NCBI GenBank assembly: GCA_002292815.1
Contig: DBBX01000003.1
Coordinates: forward strand, 9,777-73,776
Direction of reading: 5' to 3'
Origin: Thiotrichaceae bacterium UBA973
Lineage (GTDB): Bacteria; Pseudomonadota; Gammaproteobacteria; Eutrophobiales; Eutrophobiaceae
DNA: 64,000 bases
Part shown: positions 25,950 to 34,634 of the stretch, one piece after another
Layout of the letters: each line of letters begins with the position of its first letter
Position numbering within the stretch: position 1 is the stretch's first letter
The notes under the pieces: model-generated
Databases searched by the model: none
What the model saw: only the letters and a program-made list of their open reading frames with translations
Told to the model about the DNA's origin: nothing
Program-made: the position numbers and the translations under genes

Positions 25950-27146
25950 CTAAACAACCAATCCGGCGACATACCCCGAAGACCAGGCCCACTGAAAATT
26001 ATATCCACCAAGATGTCCTGTAACATCGACTGCTTCACCAATAAAGTATAATCCTGATTGATTTTTAACCTCCATCGTCTGTGAAGATAAATAGTTTGTA
26101 TCAACGCCACCCATCGTCACTTCTGCTGTTCGATAGCCTTCAGTTCCCGATGGTTTAATTTCCCAGGCCGACAATTTTTCTGCTATTTCTTTTAGTCTTT
26201 TATCAGAAAAATCCGTCATCAGTTTATAGTGTTCATTCGGCCAGAATAAACCTTGAAGCTCTATAACCAGTTTTTTTGCCAGATATTGTGACAAATAATT
26301 CCGTAATAATATTTTTGGACTGTGTTGCTTGGCTTTTATTAATAACGATCCAACATCTTCATTTGGCAATAAATTGATATGAATGCTTTCCCCGGGATTC
26401 CAGTAACTGGATAATTGCAAGGCTGCTGGCCCACTTATCCCCCGATGTGTAAATAGGATGCTTTCCTGAAATTCTTTATTGCCCGTTGATAAGACAACTT
26501 CTTGTGACACACCGCTTAATCGTTCGGAGACATCTTTAAAACTATCGCTAAAGGTAAATGGCACAAGCCCTGCCCGCGTCGGGATAAGCGGGATATTAAA
26601 TTGCTTAGCCACGTTATAAGCAAAATTACTTGCACCCATTTTTGGGATTGATAAACCACCCGAGGCAATGACCAGACTACTTGCCCTGAACTTACCAAGC
26701 TTAGTGTTCAAGATATAATGATTATCCGCATTATGTTCAGGTGCGGTAATCGTTTTCACTTCACAGTGCGTCTTTATCACCACGCCAGCCTGTTCACATT
26801 CCTTAACAAGCATCGTCAGTATTTCTTTGGACGACCCTTTGCAAAATAATTGTCCATGCTTACGTTCTTCATAGGCTATGCCATGCTTCTCAACCAAACC
26901 TATGAAATCCCATTGCATGTAACGACTTAGAGCAGACTTACAAAAGTGTAGGTTCCTGGACAGGAAACACTCAGGTTCAATATTCAAATTGGTGAAATTA
27001 CATCGCCCACCACCAGACATCAGAATTTTCTTGCCTATCTTATTACTGCTATCAAGAACAAGCACACTGCGACCACGTTGGCCCGCAGTAATAGCACAAA
27101 ATTGACCTGACGCACCACCACCTATAATAATGACATCAAAGATCAT
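25950..27146 (-). CDS. HI0933-family flavoprotein
   Basis: A 398-residue NAD(P)/FAD-dependent oxidoreductase of the HI0933/YhiN family. The N-terminal FAD motif is GGGASGQFCAITAGQRG, followed by KKILMSGGGRCNFTN, which is diagnostic. Further motifs are TGGLSIPKMG-like ASGGLSIPKMGAS and the C-terminal FIGEAVDVTGHLGGYNFQWA. The family is widespread, and its substrate is unknown in most bacteria. The length is standard. It converges with the HopJ gene. Confidence 0.9.
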   Translation of the reverse strand: MIFDVIIIGGGASGQFCAITAGQRGRSVLVLDSSNKIGKKILMSGGGRCNFTNLNIEPECFLSRNLHFCKSALSRYMQWDFIGLVEKHGIAYEERKHGQLFCKGSSKEILTMLVKECEQAGVVIKTHCEVKTITAPEHNADNHYILNTKLGKFRASSLVIASGGLSIPKMGASNFAYNVAKQFNIPLIPTRAGLVPFTFSDSFKDVSERLSGVSQEVVLSTGNKEFQESILFTHRGISGPAALQLSSYWNPGESIHINLLPNEDVGSLLIKAKQHSPKILLRNYLSQYLAKKLVIELQGLFWPNEHYKLMTDFSDKRLKEIAEKLSAWEIKPSGTEGYRTAEVTMGGVDTNYLSSQTMEVKNQSGLYFIGEAVDVTGHLGGYNFQWAWSSGYVAGLVV

Positions 27147-27172
27147 AAATTAAGCTGTATGACTGTTCAGGT

Positions 27173-27499
27173 TTATAAAAATGAACAACAATAATCCACA
27201 ATATCAAGCGCACGAATATCAAATGACGAATTGCCAGACACATTGAATTCACCGTCTTGCTTGACTGTTTTCCAGTCATCATTTTCATCTAAACGATATT
27301 CAGCGACACCTGAGATTATCTTCATATGTTCAGGGGCATCGGTATTAAAATGATATTCACCAGGTAGCAATATGCCGAGCGTCTTTTTTGAACCATCCGG
27401 GAAAAGAATGCTACGGCTAGTAACCTTGCCATCAAAATAAATGTTTGCTTCAATCACGACAGAGACTTGATCAAATGTGCTCACTTTTAAATACTCCAA
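27173..27499 (-). CDS. ppnP: Pyrimidine/purine nucleoside phosphorylase PpnP
   Basis: A 108-residue single cupin (DUF1255, YaiE) that phosphorolyses several nucleosides. Landmarks are IYFDGKVTSRSILFPDGSKKTLG, LPGEYHFNTDAPEHMKIISG and the C-terminal DIVDYCCSFL. It is slightly longer than the usual 94 residues because of the N-terminal strand. It lies 26 bases upstream of the HI0933 flavoprotein on the same strand and divergently from the PLP enzyme. Confidence 0.85.
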   Translation of the reverse strand: MEYLKVSTFDQVSVVIEANIYFDGKVTSRSILFPDGSKKTLGILLPGEYHFNTDAPEHMKIISGVAEYRLDENDDWKTVKQDGEFNVSGNSSFDIRALDIVDYCCSFL

Positions 27500-27556
27500 T
27501 AGAAAATATAACGAACTGTATAATACCGTACACTTGAGTTTATTATTGTAATTTTA

Positions 27557-28465
27557 ATGCCCGATATAAAAGAAATAGAATCCGAGCTAGGTATCGATAC
27601 AAAAGCAGCCATTATAGAACCGGTACAACATCCTGATCTGGCTGAACATAAAATTCACCTGCATATTAAACGTGATGATCTATTACACCCGATCATATCT
27701 GGTAATAAATGGCGAAAACTTAAATACTCACTGCTGCATGCGTTAAATAAAGAGCATCAACATCTTATTAGTATGGGGGGCGCTTATTCAAATCATCTAC
27801 ATGCCCTCGCCTATGTCGGACACAAACTAAAACTGAAAACCACAGGCCTAATCCGCGGAGAACAACCCAAAAAAGACAACCAGACTTTATCCGACCTGCG
27901 ACAATGGGGAATGGAATTAGAATTTGTCAGTCGCGGTGCATTTCGAGAACTTAGAAAATACCGTAACTATGATTCTGAACCCGCTAAAAAATATGATGGG
28001 TTCTGGATTCCGGAAGGTGGCGCAAGTCATGAGGCATTACCTGGTGTTGGTGAAATTCTAAAAGAGATTGATATGGATTTTGATACGCTGACATTAGCCT
28101 GTGGCACGGGAACCACGCTAGCAGGAATAGCAAAGGCGCTTCCAGGCACTAAAAAAGTACTCGGCTTTTCCGCACTTAAAGGTGGCGGGTTTCTAGAGAA
28201 GGATATTAAAAAATTGTTACACACGAAAGGCATGCCAAATTGGTCGGTTAACTTCGACTATCACTTTGGCGGTTTTGCTAAATCAACTGATGAATTGATT
28301 TCATTCATGAATGAATTTCAGTCACACAACAACATACCACTGGAACCGTTATATAACGGCAAGATGTTATTTGGATTATTTGACCTGATTAAAAACAATA
28401 GATTTAAAAAAGGACATAATATCATTGCTATACATACTGGCGGGCTGCAAGGGAACCGAGAATGA
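27557..28465 (+). CDS. PLP-dependent D-cysteine desulfhydrase/ACC deaminase-like enzyme
   Basis: A 302-residue fold type II PLP enzyme. The lysine that binds PLP is in SGNKWRKLKY, and the substrate loop GGAYSNHLHALA with its Ser-Asn-His is typical of the DcyD/ACC deaminase group. The phosphate-binding loop is CGTGTT. The family cleaves D-cysteine to pyruvate, sulfide and ammonia, or opens ACC; which reaction applies here cannot be decided. Members shorter than 330 residues like this one are common in gammaproteobacteria. Confidence 0.88.
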   Translation: MPDIKEIESELGIDTKAAIIEPVQHPDLAEHKIHLHIKRDDLLHPIISGNKWRKLKYSLLHALNKEHQHLISMGGAYSNHLHALAYVGHKLKLKTTGLIRGEQPKKDNQTLSDLRQWGMELEFVSRGAFRELRKYRNYDSEPAKKYDGFWIPEGGASHEALPGVGEILKEIDMDFDTLTLACGTGTTLAGIAKALPGTKKVLGFSALKGGGFLEKDIKKLLHTKGMPNWSVNFDYHFGGFAKSTDELISFMNEFQSHNNIPLEPLYNGKMLFGLFDLIKNNRFKKGHNIIAIHTGGLQGNRE

Positions 28466-28534
28466 TTTACTTGTTATACCAACTTCAGATAACAGCATAT
28501 GTTGAAACTAGCGGGATAGACTCCCATTATAAAA

Positions 28535-29203
28535 TTACCACGTCATATTTCTAATTCGTTCAGCTACAATTTCCAAAAGACCAAGCTCGGCTTCCTGCGC
28601 AGGTGGGTAATCAATTGATTCCAGGATATGCTGACGCTCGCGTTCAATTTTTTCATCTATCGAACGTGCGTCTGGCAAATAACCGGTCTCATTCCTCTCA
28701 TTCAAAATCTCGGCACACAATCTTTCTTCCGTCTTATGTAAAAAATCATTTATGAAGGTATCAAAATTGTTTCCATGATCAGAACGCTTATTATAGTTTT
28801 CAATTATTGAGGCACGAAGCGCTAATGCCTTTTCTATACCTTCATACATTTCGCCTTTGGTCAGGCTTTTTTTACTTAGGTAGTTATGAACCCCTGCCTT
28901 ATGGACACGTTCAGCGATTTTATCATTATCCATCCCGGTCAAAATGACAGTGGCCGGGAAGTATTCTGATTTCTTATATTTATTAAACCAGTCCAGTCCG
29001 GTTTCGTTTTTGCCTAAATAGTAGTCCAGGATTAATACATCGTATTTCTCCCAATCGAAATCCATTGGCGGATGTCCTTTTACGGGAAAATCGTATGTCT
29101 CTATATCCGCTTTGGGATACAAACTACCTAAACGGATCATTAACGCTTTTCGATAATCAATATCATCATCAATGATTAAAATACGACGTATTTCTGTTTC
29201 CAT
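28535..29203 (-). CDS. Orphan response regulator with a helical C-terminal domain
   Basis: A receiver protein of about 222 residues; I use the ATG at 29203 because AGGA is well placed for it (another ATG is at 29212). Numbering from 29212, the acidic pocket is Asp15-17, the phosphoacceptor is Asp63 in VLILDYYLG, then Thr92 in ILTG and Lys114 in YLSKKSL. Residues 130-225 are helical and charged, and resemble no DNA-binding output domain I know. No histidine kinase gene is nearby. The Ser/Thr kinase at 56982 is far away; a link is speculation. Confidence 0.8.
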   Translation of the reverse strand: METEIRRILIIDDDIDYRKALMIRLGSLYPKADIETYDFPVKGHPPMDFDWEKYDVLILDYYLGKNETGLDWFNKYKKSEYFPATVILTGMDNDKIAERVHKAGVHNYLSKKSLTKGEMYEGIEKALALRASIIENYNKRSDHGNNFDTFINDFLHKTEERLCAEILNERNETGYLPDARSIDEKIERERQHILESIDYPPAQEAELGLLEIVAERIRNMTW

Positions 29204-29297
29204 CTGGACCATCCTGATTAACTTTCTTGTATCAAGTTTATATTCTTATATTAGTAAACGTAACTCGATTAATCATTAAGAATTAATCTTTAATTTC

Positions 29298-30158
29298 TCA
29301 TGTTGCATCATGACATACCTTCAACAAGTCATCACCGTGTCGACTTACCGTTTTCTCACCTAGTTTATCAATTTTTAATAATTCTGACTTATTCTCAGGT
29401 AACTGCTTTGCTATCTCTATAAGCGCATGATCAGCCAGGATCCATTTTCTGGGTCTGTTTCTTTTTCGAGCAGTTAACTCGCGCCAGGCGGCAAGTTTTT
29501 TAACGACAGCTAATTGTTTGCCTTTCATCCTTTTTGCGGCAAACATCTTCTTCCACATTAAGCCCGGATCGGGTTTATAGGTCTCGGCTTTAATCAGGTT
29601 TGCCAATTTTTGATTTAACGACGTTTGATCTTCAACCGTTTTTAATTTTTCAACAAACATTTCATAGACCTTCCCAAGATAGATGACATCATCCGCAGCG
29701 TATCTGAGCATATCTTCAGATAAGGGTCGTCTCTTCCAATCTGCGCGGGCATGACCTTTTTCGAGTTCTATGCTCAAAGCTTCCTTAACTAAATTTCCAT
29801 AACCTATTCCTTGTGCATAACCCAATAATGGCGCAGCAAGTTGTGTATCAAATAATGGTGCCGGGACTGCTTCTTCTATATTGAAAAATATTTCAAGATC
29901 TTGATGCGCAGAGTGTAATACTTTTGTGATTGAAGACTGATACAACAGCTCTAACAAGGGTGTTATATCTTGAATTTCGATAGGGTCTATGACTGCTGTG
30001 ATATCACCATTGGATACCTGTACCAAACATAGCTCTGGATAATATGTGCTTACCCGTTCAAATTCAGTATCTACCGCTAACCATGTTGATGATACTAATT
30101 GTTCGCATAACAGTCTTAATGATTCTTCATCTTCTATGAAACTGAATACTTCAGACAT
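29298..30158 (-). CDS. rnd: Ribonuclease D
   Basis: A 286-residue DEDD exonuclease that trims tRNA 3' ends. Active-site residues include AVDTEFERVSTYYPELCLVQ (Asp30, Glu32), HSAHQDLEIFF and YAADDVIYL. A single HRDC-like domain follows; the protein is shorter than E. coli RNase D (about 375 residues), as in many bacteria with one HRDC domain. It lies 7 bases after the SGNH lipoprotein gene on the same strand and is probably cotranscribed with it. Confidence 0.92.
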   Translation of the reverse strand: MSEVFSFIEDEESLRLLCEQLVSSTWLAVDTEFERVSTYYPELCLVQVSNGDITAVIDPIEIQDITPLLELLYQSSITKVLHSAHQDLEIFFNIEEAVPAPLFDTQLAAPLLGYAQGIGYGNLVKEALSIELEKGHARADWKRRPLSEDMLRYAADDVIYLGKVYEMFVEKLKTVEDQTSLNQKLANLIKAETYKPDPGLMWKKMFAAKRMKGKQLAVVKKLAAWRELTARKRNRPRKWILADHALIEIAKQLPENKSELLKIDKLGEKTVSRHGDDLLKVCHDAT

Positions 30159-30165
30159 ATTATTG

Positions 30166-30774
30166 TTATATCGCTCCAGACTCTTTTAATATTAAACTGA
30201 TAGTCTCAGCCATTACACGATAACCATCCTTGTTGGGATGCACCGTATCTGACTTCAGTCCATTGTCACCTAGTACTTCCGGTATTAAATCCTCAATGAA
30301 AATAATTTCAGTTGTATCGGCGATCTTTTTATAGACCTCAAAAGAAGATAAAAATAAACCAGGCTTTGGCACACCAAGCATAATAACAGGGATGTTTTTA
30401 TCTTTGGCCAACTGGATCATATTACGAATATTCGCTTCCATTTTATGGATATCTTTTTTACGTAATAGATCATTACCGCCATGACATAAGATTAATAATT
30501 GAGGTTTATATTGCTCTAATACACCAGGCAATCGTCTTAATCCTGGCCCGGATTCTTCACCAGAAATGCCGGCATTAATAACCGTACGACCCGTTAACTC
30601 CTGCAATACTGTTGGATAACTTTCACTCTCTTTTGCACCGTTGCCATGGGTAAGGCTGTCACCAAAGGCAAGAATGACTGCGTCACCGGGCAACCTGGAT
30701 AGATCAGGAACATCATCAGCACAAGCACTAAGCAAGACAAATAATACTGTGCTTAATAAGAGATTAATTTTCAT
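30166..30774 (-). CDS. SGNH/GDSL esterase lipoprotein (TesA-like)
   Basis: A 202-residue lipoprotein with a signal peptide ending in LLSAC (Cys18). The SGNH blocks are FGDSLTHGNGA (catalytic Ser), NAGISGEES (Gly), HGGNDLLRK (Asn) and DTVHPNKDGY (Asp and His). TesA-type enzymes hydrolyse acyl-CoA, lysophospholipid or arylesters in the periplasm; this one would be membrane-anchored. It is upstream of rnd in a probable operon. Confidence 0.88.
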   Translation of the reverse strand: MKINLLLSTVLFVLLSACADDVPDLSRLPGDAVILAFGDSLTHGNGAKESESYPTVLQELTGRTVINAGISGEESGPGLRRLPGVLEQYKPQLLILCHGGNDLLRKKDIHKMEANIRNMIQLAKDKNIPVIMLGVPKPGLFLSSFEVYKKIADTTEIIFIEDLIPEVLGDNGLKSDTVHPNKDGYRVMAETISLILKESGAI

Positions 30775-30823
30775 TGCGATTATATTGAATTAAGCAGTTA
30801 AACCGAGAATTGATTAAACGAAA

Positions 30824-31063
30824 TCACTCTTCACTTTCTTCGCTTGATTCTAAATCATCATAAGCTTCGAGTTTTTTTCTATATGCCGTTATTTCTTTTT
30901 CAAAATAACTAAGCTGTGCTTTTAATGATTCATTTTCATTCTTGAGTAGAGCAATCATTTCATTTGCCTCTTCAAGACTTGTCACTTCTGCCTTAGCAGT
31001 TGAAAAAGAAAGAATCAGCATAAAACCAATAATAAAGACAGATAATTTATTTTTTATATTCAT
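30824..31063 (-). CDS. Small secreted coiled-coil protein
   Basis: A 79-residue protein with a signal peptide (MNIKNKLSVFIIGFMLILSF, ending about STAKA) and a 45-residue coiled coil rich in Leu, Glu and Lys (LEEANEMIALLKNENESLKA and then YFEKEITAYRKKLEAY). It ends in an acidic tail. Its layout resembles short periplasmic coiled-coil proteins such as Lpp- or YbgF-like helpers, but there is no lipobox. It lies 49 bases upstream of the SGNH gene on the same strand. Confidence 0.65.
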   Translation of the reverse strand: MNIKNKLSVFIIGFMLILSFSTAKAEVTSLEEANEMIALLKNENESLKAQLSYFEKEITAYRKKLEAYDDLESSEESEE

Positions 31064-31188
31064 TTTTATTACCCCCGGTTAAGAATATTTTTAGTTTATT
31101 TAAATACCAGAACAAACCTGACGTTGATATTACCTAAAGTACATCTTGTCTATTTTACTCATTCAGTTCAAATAAGATAATATATTAA

Positions 31189-31437
31189 TTAAATTGAGTT
31201 TTTTCGGTTTTTTTTGATACTAATTGCAATACTGCTTATAGCACCACCACCCTGCTTCGCGTGCTTAATAAATTTCAGGTTAGGTAAACTCAATTCACTA
31301 TCCAAAGCACGCATATCGTTTGAAATAACTTTATGAGCCTTTGTCTCTGAGGTCATCGTGATGTCTTCTGTCGAGACTGATTTTATTTTATCTATAAAGG
31401 CACTATCTCGCTGAACATTAAAGACAAAGGTAGCCAA
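31189..31437 (-). CDS. Possible small exported protein, uncertain
   Basis: An 82-codon frame beginning at a TTG. Upstream in frame, after a TGA, the translation would read VCFLCLATFVFNV, which looks like a signal peptide with no usable start codon. The remainder has plausible protein composition (DITMTSETKAHKVISNDMR, then a basic C-terminus). I do not recognise it. It is either a small gene with an unusual start or a partly decayed one. Confidence 0.35.
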   Translation of the reverse strand: MATFVFNVQRDSAFIDKIKSVSTEDITMTSETKAHKVISNDMRALDSELSLPNLKFIKHAKQGGGAISSIAISIKKNRKNSI

Positions 31438-31475
31438 GCATAAAAAACAAACTGTTGATCAAATCACGATTGTAG

Positions 31476-31916
31476 TTAAATATCATCATTACGATTCTCC
31501 TGATATTTGAACCCTGCCAATGTTGCTTTCTTGATCTTATCTACCACACTATGTAATTCATGATCGCTATAAGCCTTGCCTGGCACAGTCCCCCATATCG
31601 GTGCTGGCCATGTCGCATCGTTATGATAACGAACCACATGATGAATATGACATTGCGGGACGATATTGCCTAATGCCGCAATATTCATTTTATCACCATG
31701 AAACGACTGCATTAGAACCTCAGCGAGCAACGAAGACTCGCTTAATAATTGCTGTTGATCTGCTTCTGATAATTGATATATCTCGCTGATACCCTCACGA
31801 TCCGGGACAAGGATGAACCAGGGATAATTAGCGTCACGCATTAATAATAAATAACATAGGGAAAACCGACCAAGGATCAGACAATCTTTTAATAATTGTG
31901 GATGGATTTCAGCCAT
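31476..31916 (-). CDS. HIT-domain nucleotide hydrolase
   Basis: A protein of about 146 residues of the histidine triad superfamily. The active-site segment is QCHIHHVVRY, a variant of H-x-H-x-H. The N-terminal part has CYLLLMRDANYPWFILVPDRE, typical of the HIT nucleotide-binding fold. HIT enzymes cleave AMP-like phosphoramidates or dinucleotides. I place the start at the ATG at 31916, inside the end of the SprT gene (8-base overlap), which gives a family-like N-terminus (MAEIHPQLLKDCLILGRF). Confidence 0.8.
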   Translation of the reverse strand: MAEIHPQLLKDCLILGRFSLCYLLLMRDANYPWFILVPDREGISEIYQLSEADQQQLLSESSLLAEVLMQSFHGDKMNIAALGNIVPQCHIHHVVRYHNDATWPAPIWGTVPGKAYSDHELHSVVDKIKKATLAGFKYQENRNDDI

Positions 31917-32430
31917 GCTTAGCGACCAGGATCTGCATACAGCGCCGACAATGATAGCGCACACCTTTTAATGCCCGATTGTGCCTGATTTTGGTTAACT
32001 CATAAGTGCGACAGGGACAGGCATAAGCATATCGTTTGTACTGCCTGGTAGGGACACCATCCAGATCAAAACTACAGGTCACACTTGGGTCAGCATTAAA
32101 CACCGCCATGACATCTCGCCATTCTTTTCCATGTGGCAACGTTTTTCTTAGGCCATGTAAAACATCAACGACGTAATGCGCCACTTCATGCGGCACCGTT
32201 GTCATTAGATTTTCAGTAAAATACTTGGCAAATATATAGGGGTTATATCGAATCATGCGCTGGGTTTGCTTTACTTTATACATACCGGCAGCCCTGCCCT
32301 TCAAATCGAACAATACCGGGATGGGCTCGAATGAATATTCTAATGCGGTACTGGCTTGATAAATACAGGCCTCAGTCGCAGCAATGATCTGCTCTTGCTG
32401 CTCTGCCTGAATGGGTACGATATCTAACAT
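31909..32430 (-). CDS. sprT: SprT-like zinc metalloprotease
   Basis: A protein of about 173 residues starting at the ATG at 32430; an upstream TTG at 32466 is less likely because AGAG is well placed for the ATG. The zinc-binding HEVAH motif is preceded by NPYIFAKYFTENLMTTVP. A C-terminal zinc ribbon has CPCRTYELTKIRHNR and then CRRC. SprT relatives (Spartan group) cleave DNA-protein crosslinks or act on stress-related targets. The gene overlaps the HIT gene by 8 bases, so they are coupled. Confidence 0.85.
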   Translation of the reverse strand: MLDIVPIQAEQQEQIIAATEACIYQASTALEYSFEPIPVLFDLKGRAAGMYKVKQTQRMIRYNPYIFAKYFTENLMTTVPHEVAHYVVDVLHGLRKTLPHGKEWRDVMAVFNADPSVTCSFDLDGVPTRQYKRYAYACPCRTYELTKIRHNRALKGVRYHCRRCMQILVAKHG

Positions 32431-32641
32431 TAGACGAACTCTGCCACATCGTAAGGGAAGCGGCAATCTCTTACCGTTTGCTACTACGCCACCATATTAA
32501 GAAGCTCTTCAAATAAGGCGCTTAAGGATAAGTGCAAAGATTTGTCAGGCTGCTATATCGTTTGCATTTACCAAGGAAAATTAATGGGCGTCTGATTGTC
32601 CAATTCAAAGCCTGACCAGTGCGGAAATAATATAATTTCAT

Positions 32642-32827
32642 GCTTTAAGCAATACTGCGTCCTCACAGGAAGAAAGTAGTATTTTTGCAGAAGATAGATT
32701 TAGCTTTGGCGATTTAATCGATATAATAAATCCGCTTCAACATATCCCTGTTGTGAGTTCAATATATCGCAAGATTACTGGCGATACTATCGCATCCGCT
32801 ATAAGGAGTAACGCTATCAAAGACTAA
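32642..32827 (+). pseudogene. 3'-truncated remnant of a small conserved gene
   Basis: An open frame that starts right after a stop region and has no ATG, GTG or TTG near its beginning. It encodes FGDLIDIINPLQHIPVVSSIYRKITGDTI and then ends in unrelated residues (given as landmark NPLQHIPVVSSIYR). This motif is, in my memory, the conserved core of a small proteobacterial protein of unknown function whose C-terminus continues with an Ala/Gly-rich helix. That tail is missing. The frame runs into the end of the broken vgb-like gene on the other strand near 32806-32815. It is a deletion remnant. Confidence 0.55.
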
Positions 32828-33206
32828 TGTATGCGGATCACTCACATCATCATTTGGCATAGCATATTTTTTAATCTCAGCTGTAGCAGGGTCCAAGCGA
32901 CCGATATAACCCCGCGTGTTACCGGCATACCAAACAATGCCTTGGTCATCGATAATTAAGTTATGTGGCCGTACATCATCACCCATATTATATTTCTTAA
33001 ATTCACCCGAGGCTTGGATCAAGCACGGCGATATAAGCACCGAGCTGCCCACAAAACCAGACCCTCCCATCAGGGGCAACATAAGGATCTCGAGGTCGAG
33101 AATCTTCATAAGGGACTTGCCATTCCTTGATGTCCAGCGACATAGCTTCGGCAACAACAATATCGGCAAAGAGGAGCAGTAATATAAATAAATGATTATG
33201 TTTCAT
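32759..33206 (-). pseudogene. Broken Vgb-like (virginiamycin B lyase family) gene
   Basis: The first 67 codons encode a signal peptide and a first propeller blade: VPYEDSRPRDPYVAPDGRVWF and then AVLDP. A single-base insertion near 33020 (CCAAGCC where CCAGCC would keep frame) shifts it to a stop. The other frame continues the family sequence (GEFKKYNMGDDVRPHNLIID, IVWYAGNTRGYIGRLDPAT, DPHTLVFDS). After VFDS the sequence leaves the family and meets the remnant gene at 32642. Full Vgb-like proteins are seven-bladed propellers of about 300 residues; only two to three blades remain. It is not functional. Confidence 0.8.
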
Positions 33207-33312
33207 ATCGAATAAGCCTGATTTCTATTTATTATAGACACCAATTAGCCGATAGTAGCTAGCGCGTCATCTGTTGATTCCTTTTATTTACTCTTTCTTT
33301 TAAACTCTGAAC

Positions 33313-34191
33313 ATGTCTTTATCTATCCCCACATCATTGTTATGGCTCCCGGAAGCCACAGTGAACACATTATTACAATATTATGATTATCCCAATCCTA
33401 ATAAGCCCGGTGAGATTATTGAAGGTTATGACAAACACCATGCGCTCAGAACAGCAAAGATGTGTGCCGCAGTTGCACATCATCTGGGGCATGATGATGA
33501 GAGGGTTCGTCAATATCAAATAGCCTGCTTACTGCATGACATGGGACGTGCAGGGCTTGATCAAGACCTGTTTGGAAAAATCTGGACCTGGGCTCGAACC
33601 GAGGGAATTCCAACGCGACCGGCAGAGTGGCGTGCGGTACACCCGGAGACAACATACGGTAATGAAACCGAAGCATTTTGGGCATTGTATCTATCCCGGT
33701 TAGAGGGACTAGGTATAAAAACCGAGGCATGGACAAAAGAACAAGTAGAAATGCGCCTAGGCTATTCTAGACGGTTAAGTCGACTCATAAAACAGGTAGA
33801 ACCGAAACTTAAACAAGACGGTATTCGATGGTTGGATTGGATGGAGCTAGTCACGCTCTATTATTATTACCCGGAAAAACTGGATGATGCCCCTGACTGG
33901 GTGCATGAGCTAGGAGAGATACTGGTCGCTTGCGAACAACTGGAAGCCTATAGTAATCGCGAACGTGGCAGTGACTACTATAATCGAAATGATGAGAACT
34001 TTATTGATGCTTTCAATTATCTGGAAGGCTTAAAAGAAAAAGGGCAGCTCAGTGATAAGGTTCTATCGGCGGTTCGTTTGTTAACCGGACAAGGTCTGTT
34101 TGACACTATATTGGCAGAAGCTCGCGACGGACAGTTATTAGATAAGGACTTAGATTATCTTCGTTCTTTAAATACCCAAGCTACAGCTTAA
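33313..34191 (+). CDS. HD-domain phosphohydrolase-like protein
   Basis: A 292-residue protein with an HD domain: KHHALRTAKMC supplies the first His, and CLLHDMGRAG supplies the HD pair. A His follows in RAVHPETTYGNE. The C-terminal half is helical with a Tyr-rich patch (VTLYYYYPEK). HD proteins hydrolyse nucleotides or cyclic dinucleotides with a metal. It is not an HD-GYP protein because no GYP motif is seen. The YjbQ gene follows 9 bases later, so they are probably cotranscribed. Confidence 0.8.
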   Translation: MSLSIPTSLLWLPEATVNTLLQYYDYPNPNKPGEIIEGYDKHHALRTAKMCAAVAHHLGHDDERVRQYQIACLLHDMGRAGLDQDLFGKIWTWARTEGIPTRPAEWRAVHPETTYGNETEAFWALYLSRLEGLGIKTEAWTKEQVEMRLGYSRRLSRLIKQVEPKLKQDGIRWLDWMELVTLYYYYPEKLDDAPDWVHELGEILVACEQLEAYSNRERGSDYYNRNDENFIDAFNYLEGLKEKGQLSDKVLSAVRLLTGQGLFDTILAEARDGQLLDKDLDYLRSLNTQATA

Positions 34192-34200
34192 GGAAAAAAG

Positions 34201-34623
34201 ATGGCCGTAATAACACAACAATTCTCATTAGATATGCAAGGCGCAACACAGATTGAGAATATTACAGAAAAAGTTCAAAACGGTTTATTAGAGTCCGGGC
34301 TTATAGCAGGCATTGTGACACTCTTCATTAAACACACCACGGCATCGATAATGATCTTTGAAGATGAACCCGGTTTGCGGATAGATACAAAAAATATTTG
34401 GGATAAATTAATCCCTGCCAAACCTGAATGGCAACATAATACACGCAACGCGGGAGAGACTAATGGTCATAGTCACTTGCGTGGTCAAATACAAGGTCAG
34501 TCATTGACTATTCCATTTACAGAACAGACATTGATGTTAGGTACCTGGCAACAGATCGTTGTCATAGATTTTGATACCGCTGCGCGTACACGAAATATTA
34601 TTTCCCAAATTATTGGAGAATAA
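34201..34623 (+). CDS. yjbQ: YjbQ/UPF0047 family protein
   Basis: A 140-residue protein of the UPF0047 family. Landmarks are LFIKHTTASIMIFEDEP, GHSHLRGQIQGQSLTIPF and GTWQQIVVIDFD. The conserved His residues form a metal-type site. Some members have weak thiamine-phosphate synthase activity and can replace ThiE, but the true role is unclear. AAGGA precedes the ATG by six bases. It is the second gene after the HD-domain protein. Confidence 0.88.
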   Translation: MAVITQQFSLDMQGATQIENITEKVQNGLLESGLIAGIVTLFIKHTTASIMIFEDEPGLRIDTKNIWDKLIPAKPEWQHNTRNAGETNGHSHLRGQIQGQSLTIPFTEQTLMLGTWQQIVVIDFDTAARTRNIISQIIGE

Positions 34624-34634
34624 ATTTGATAAAC

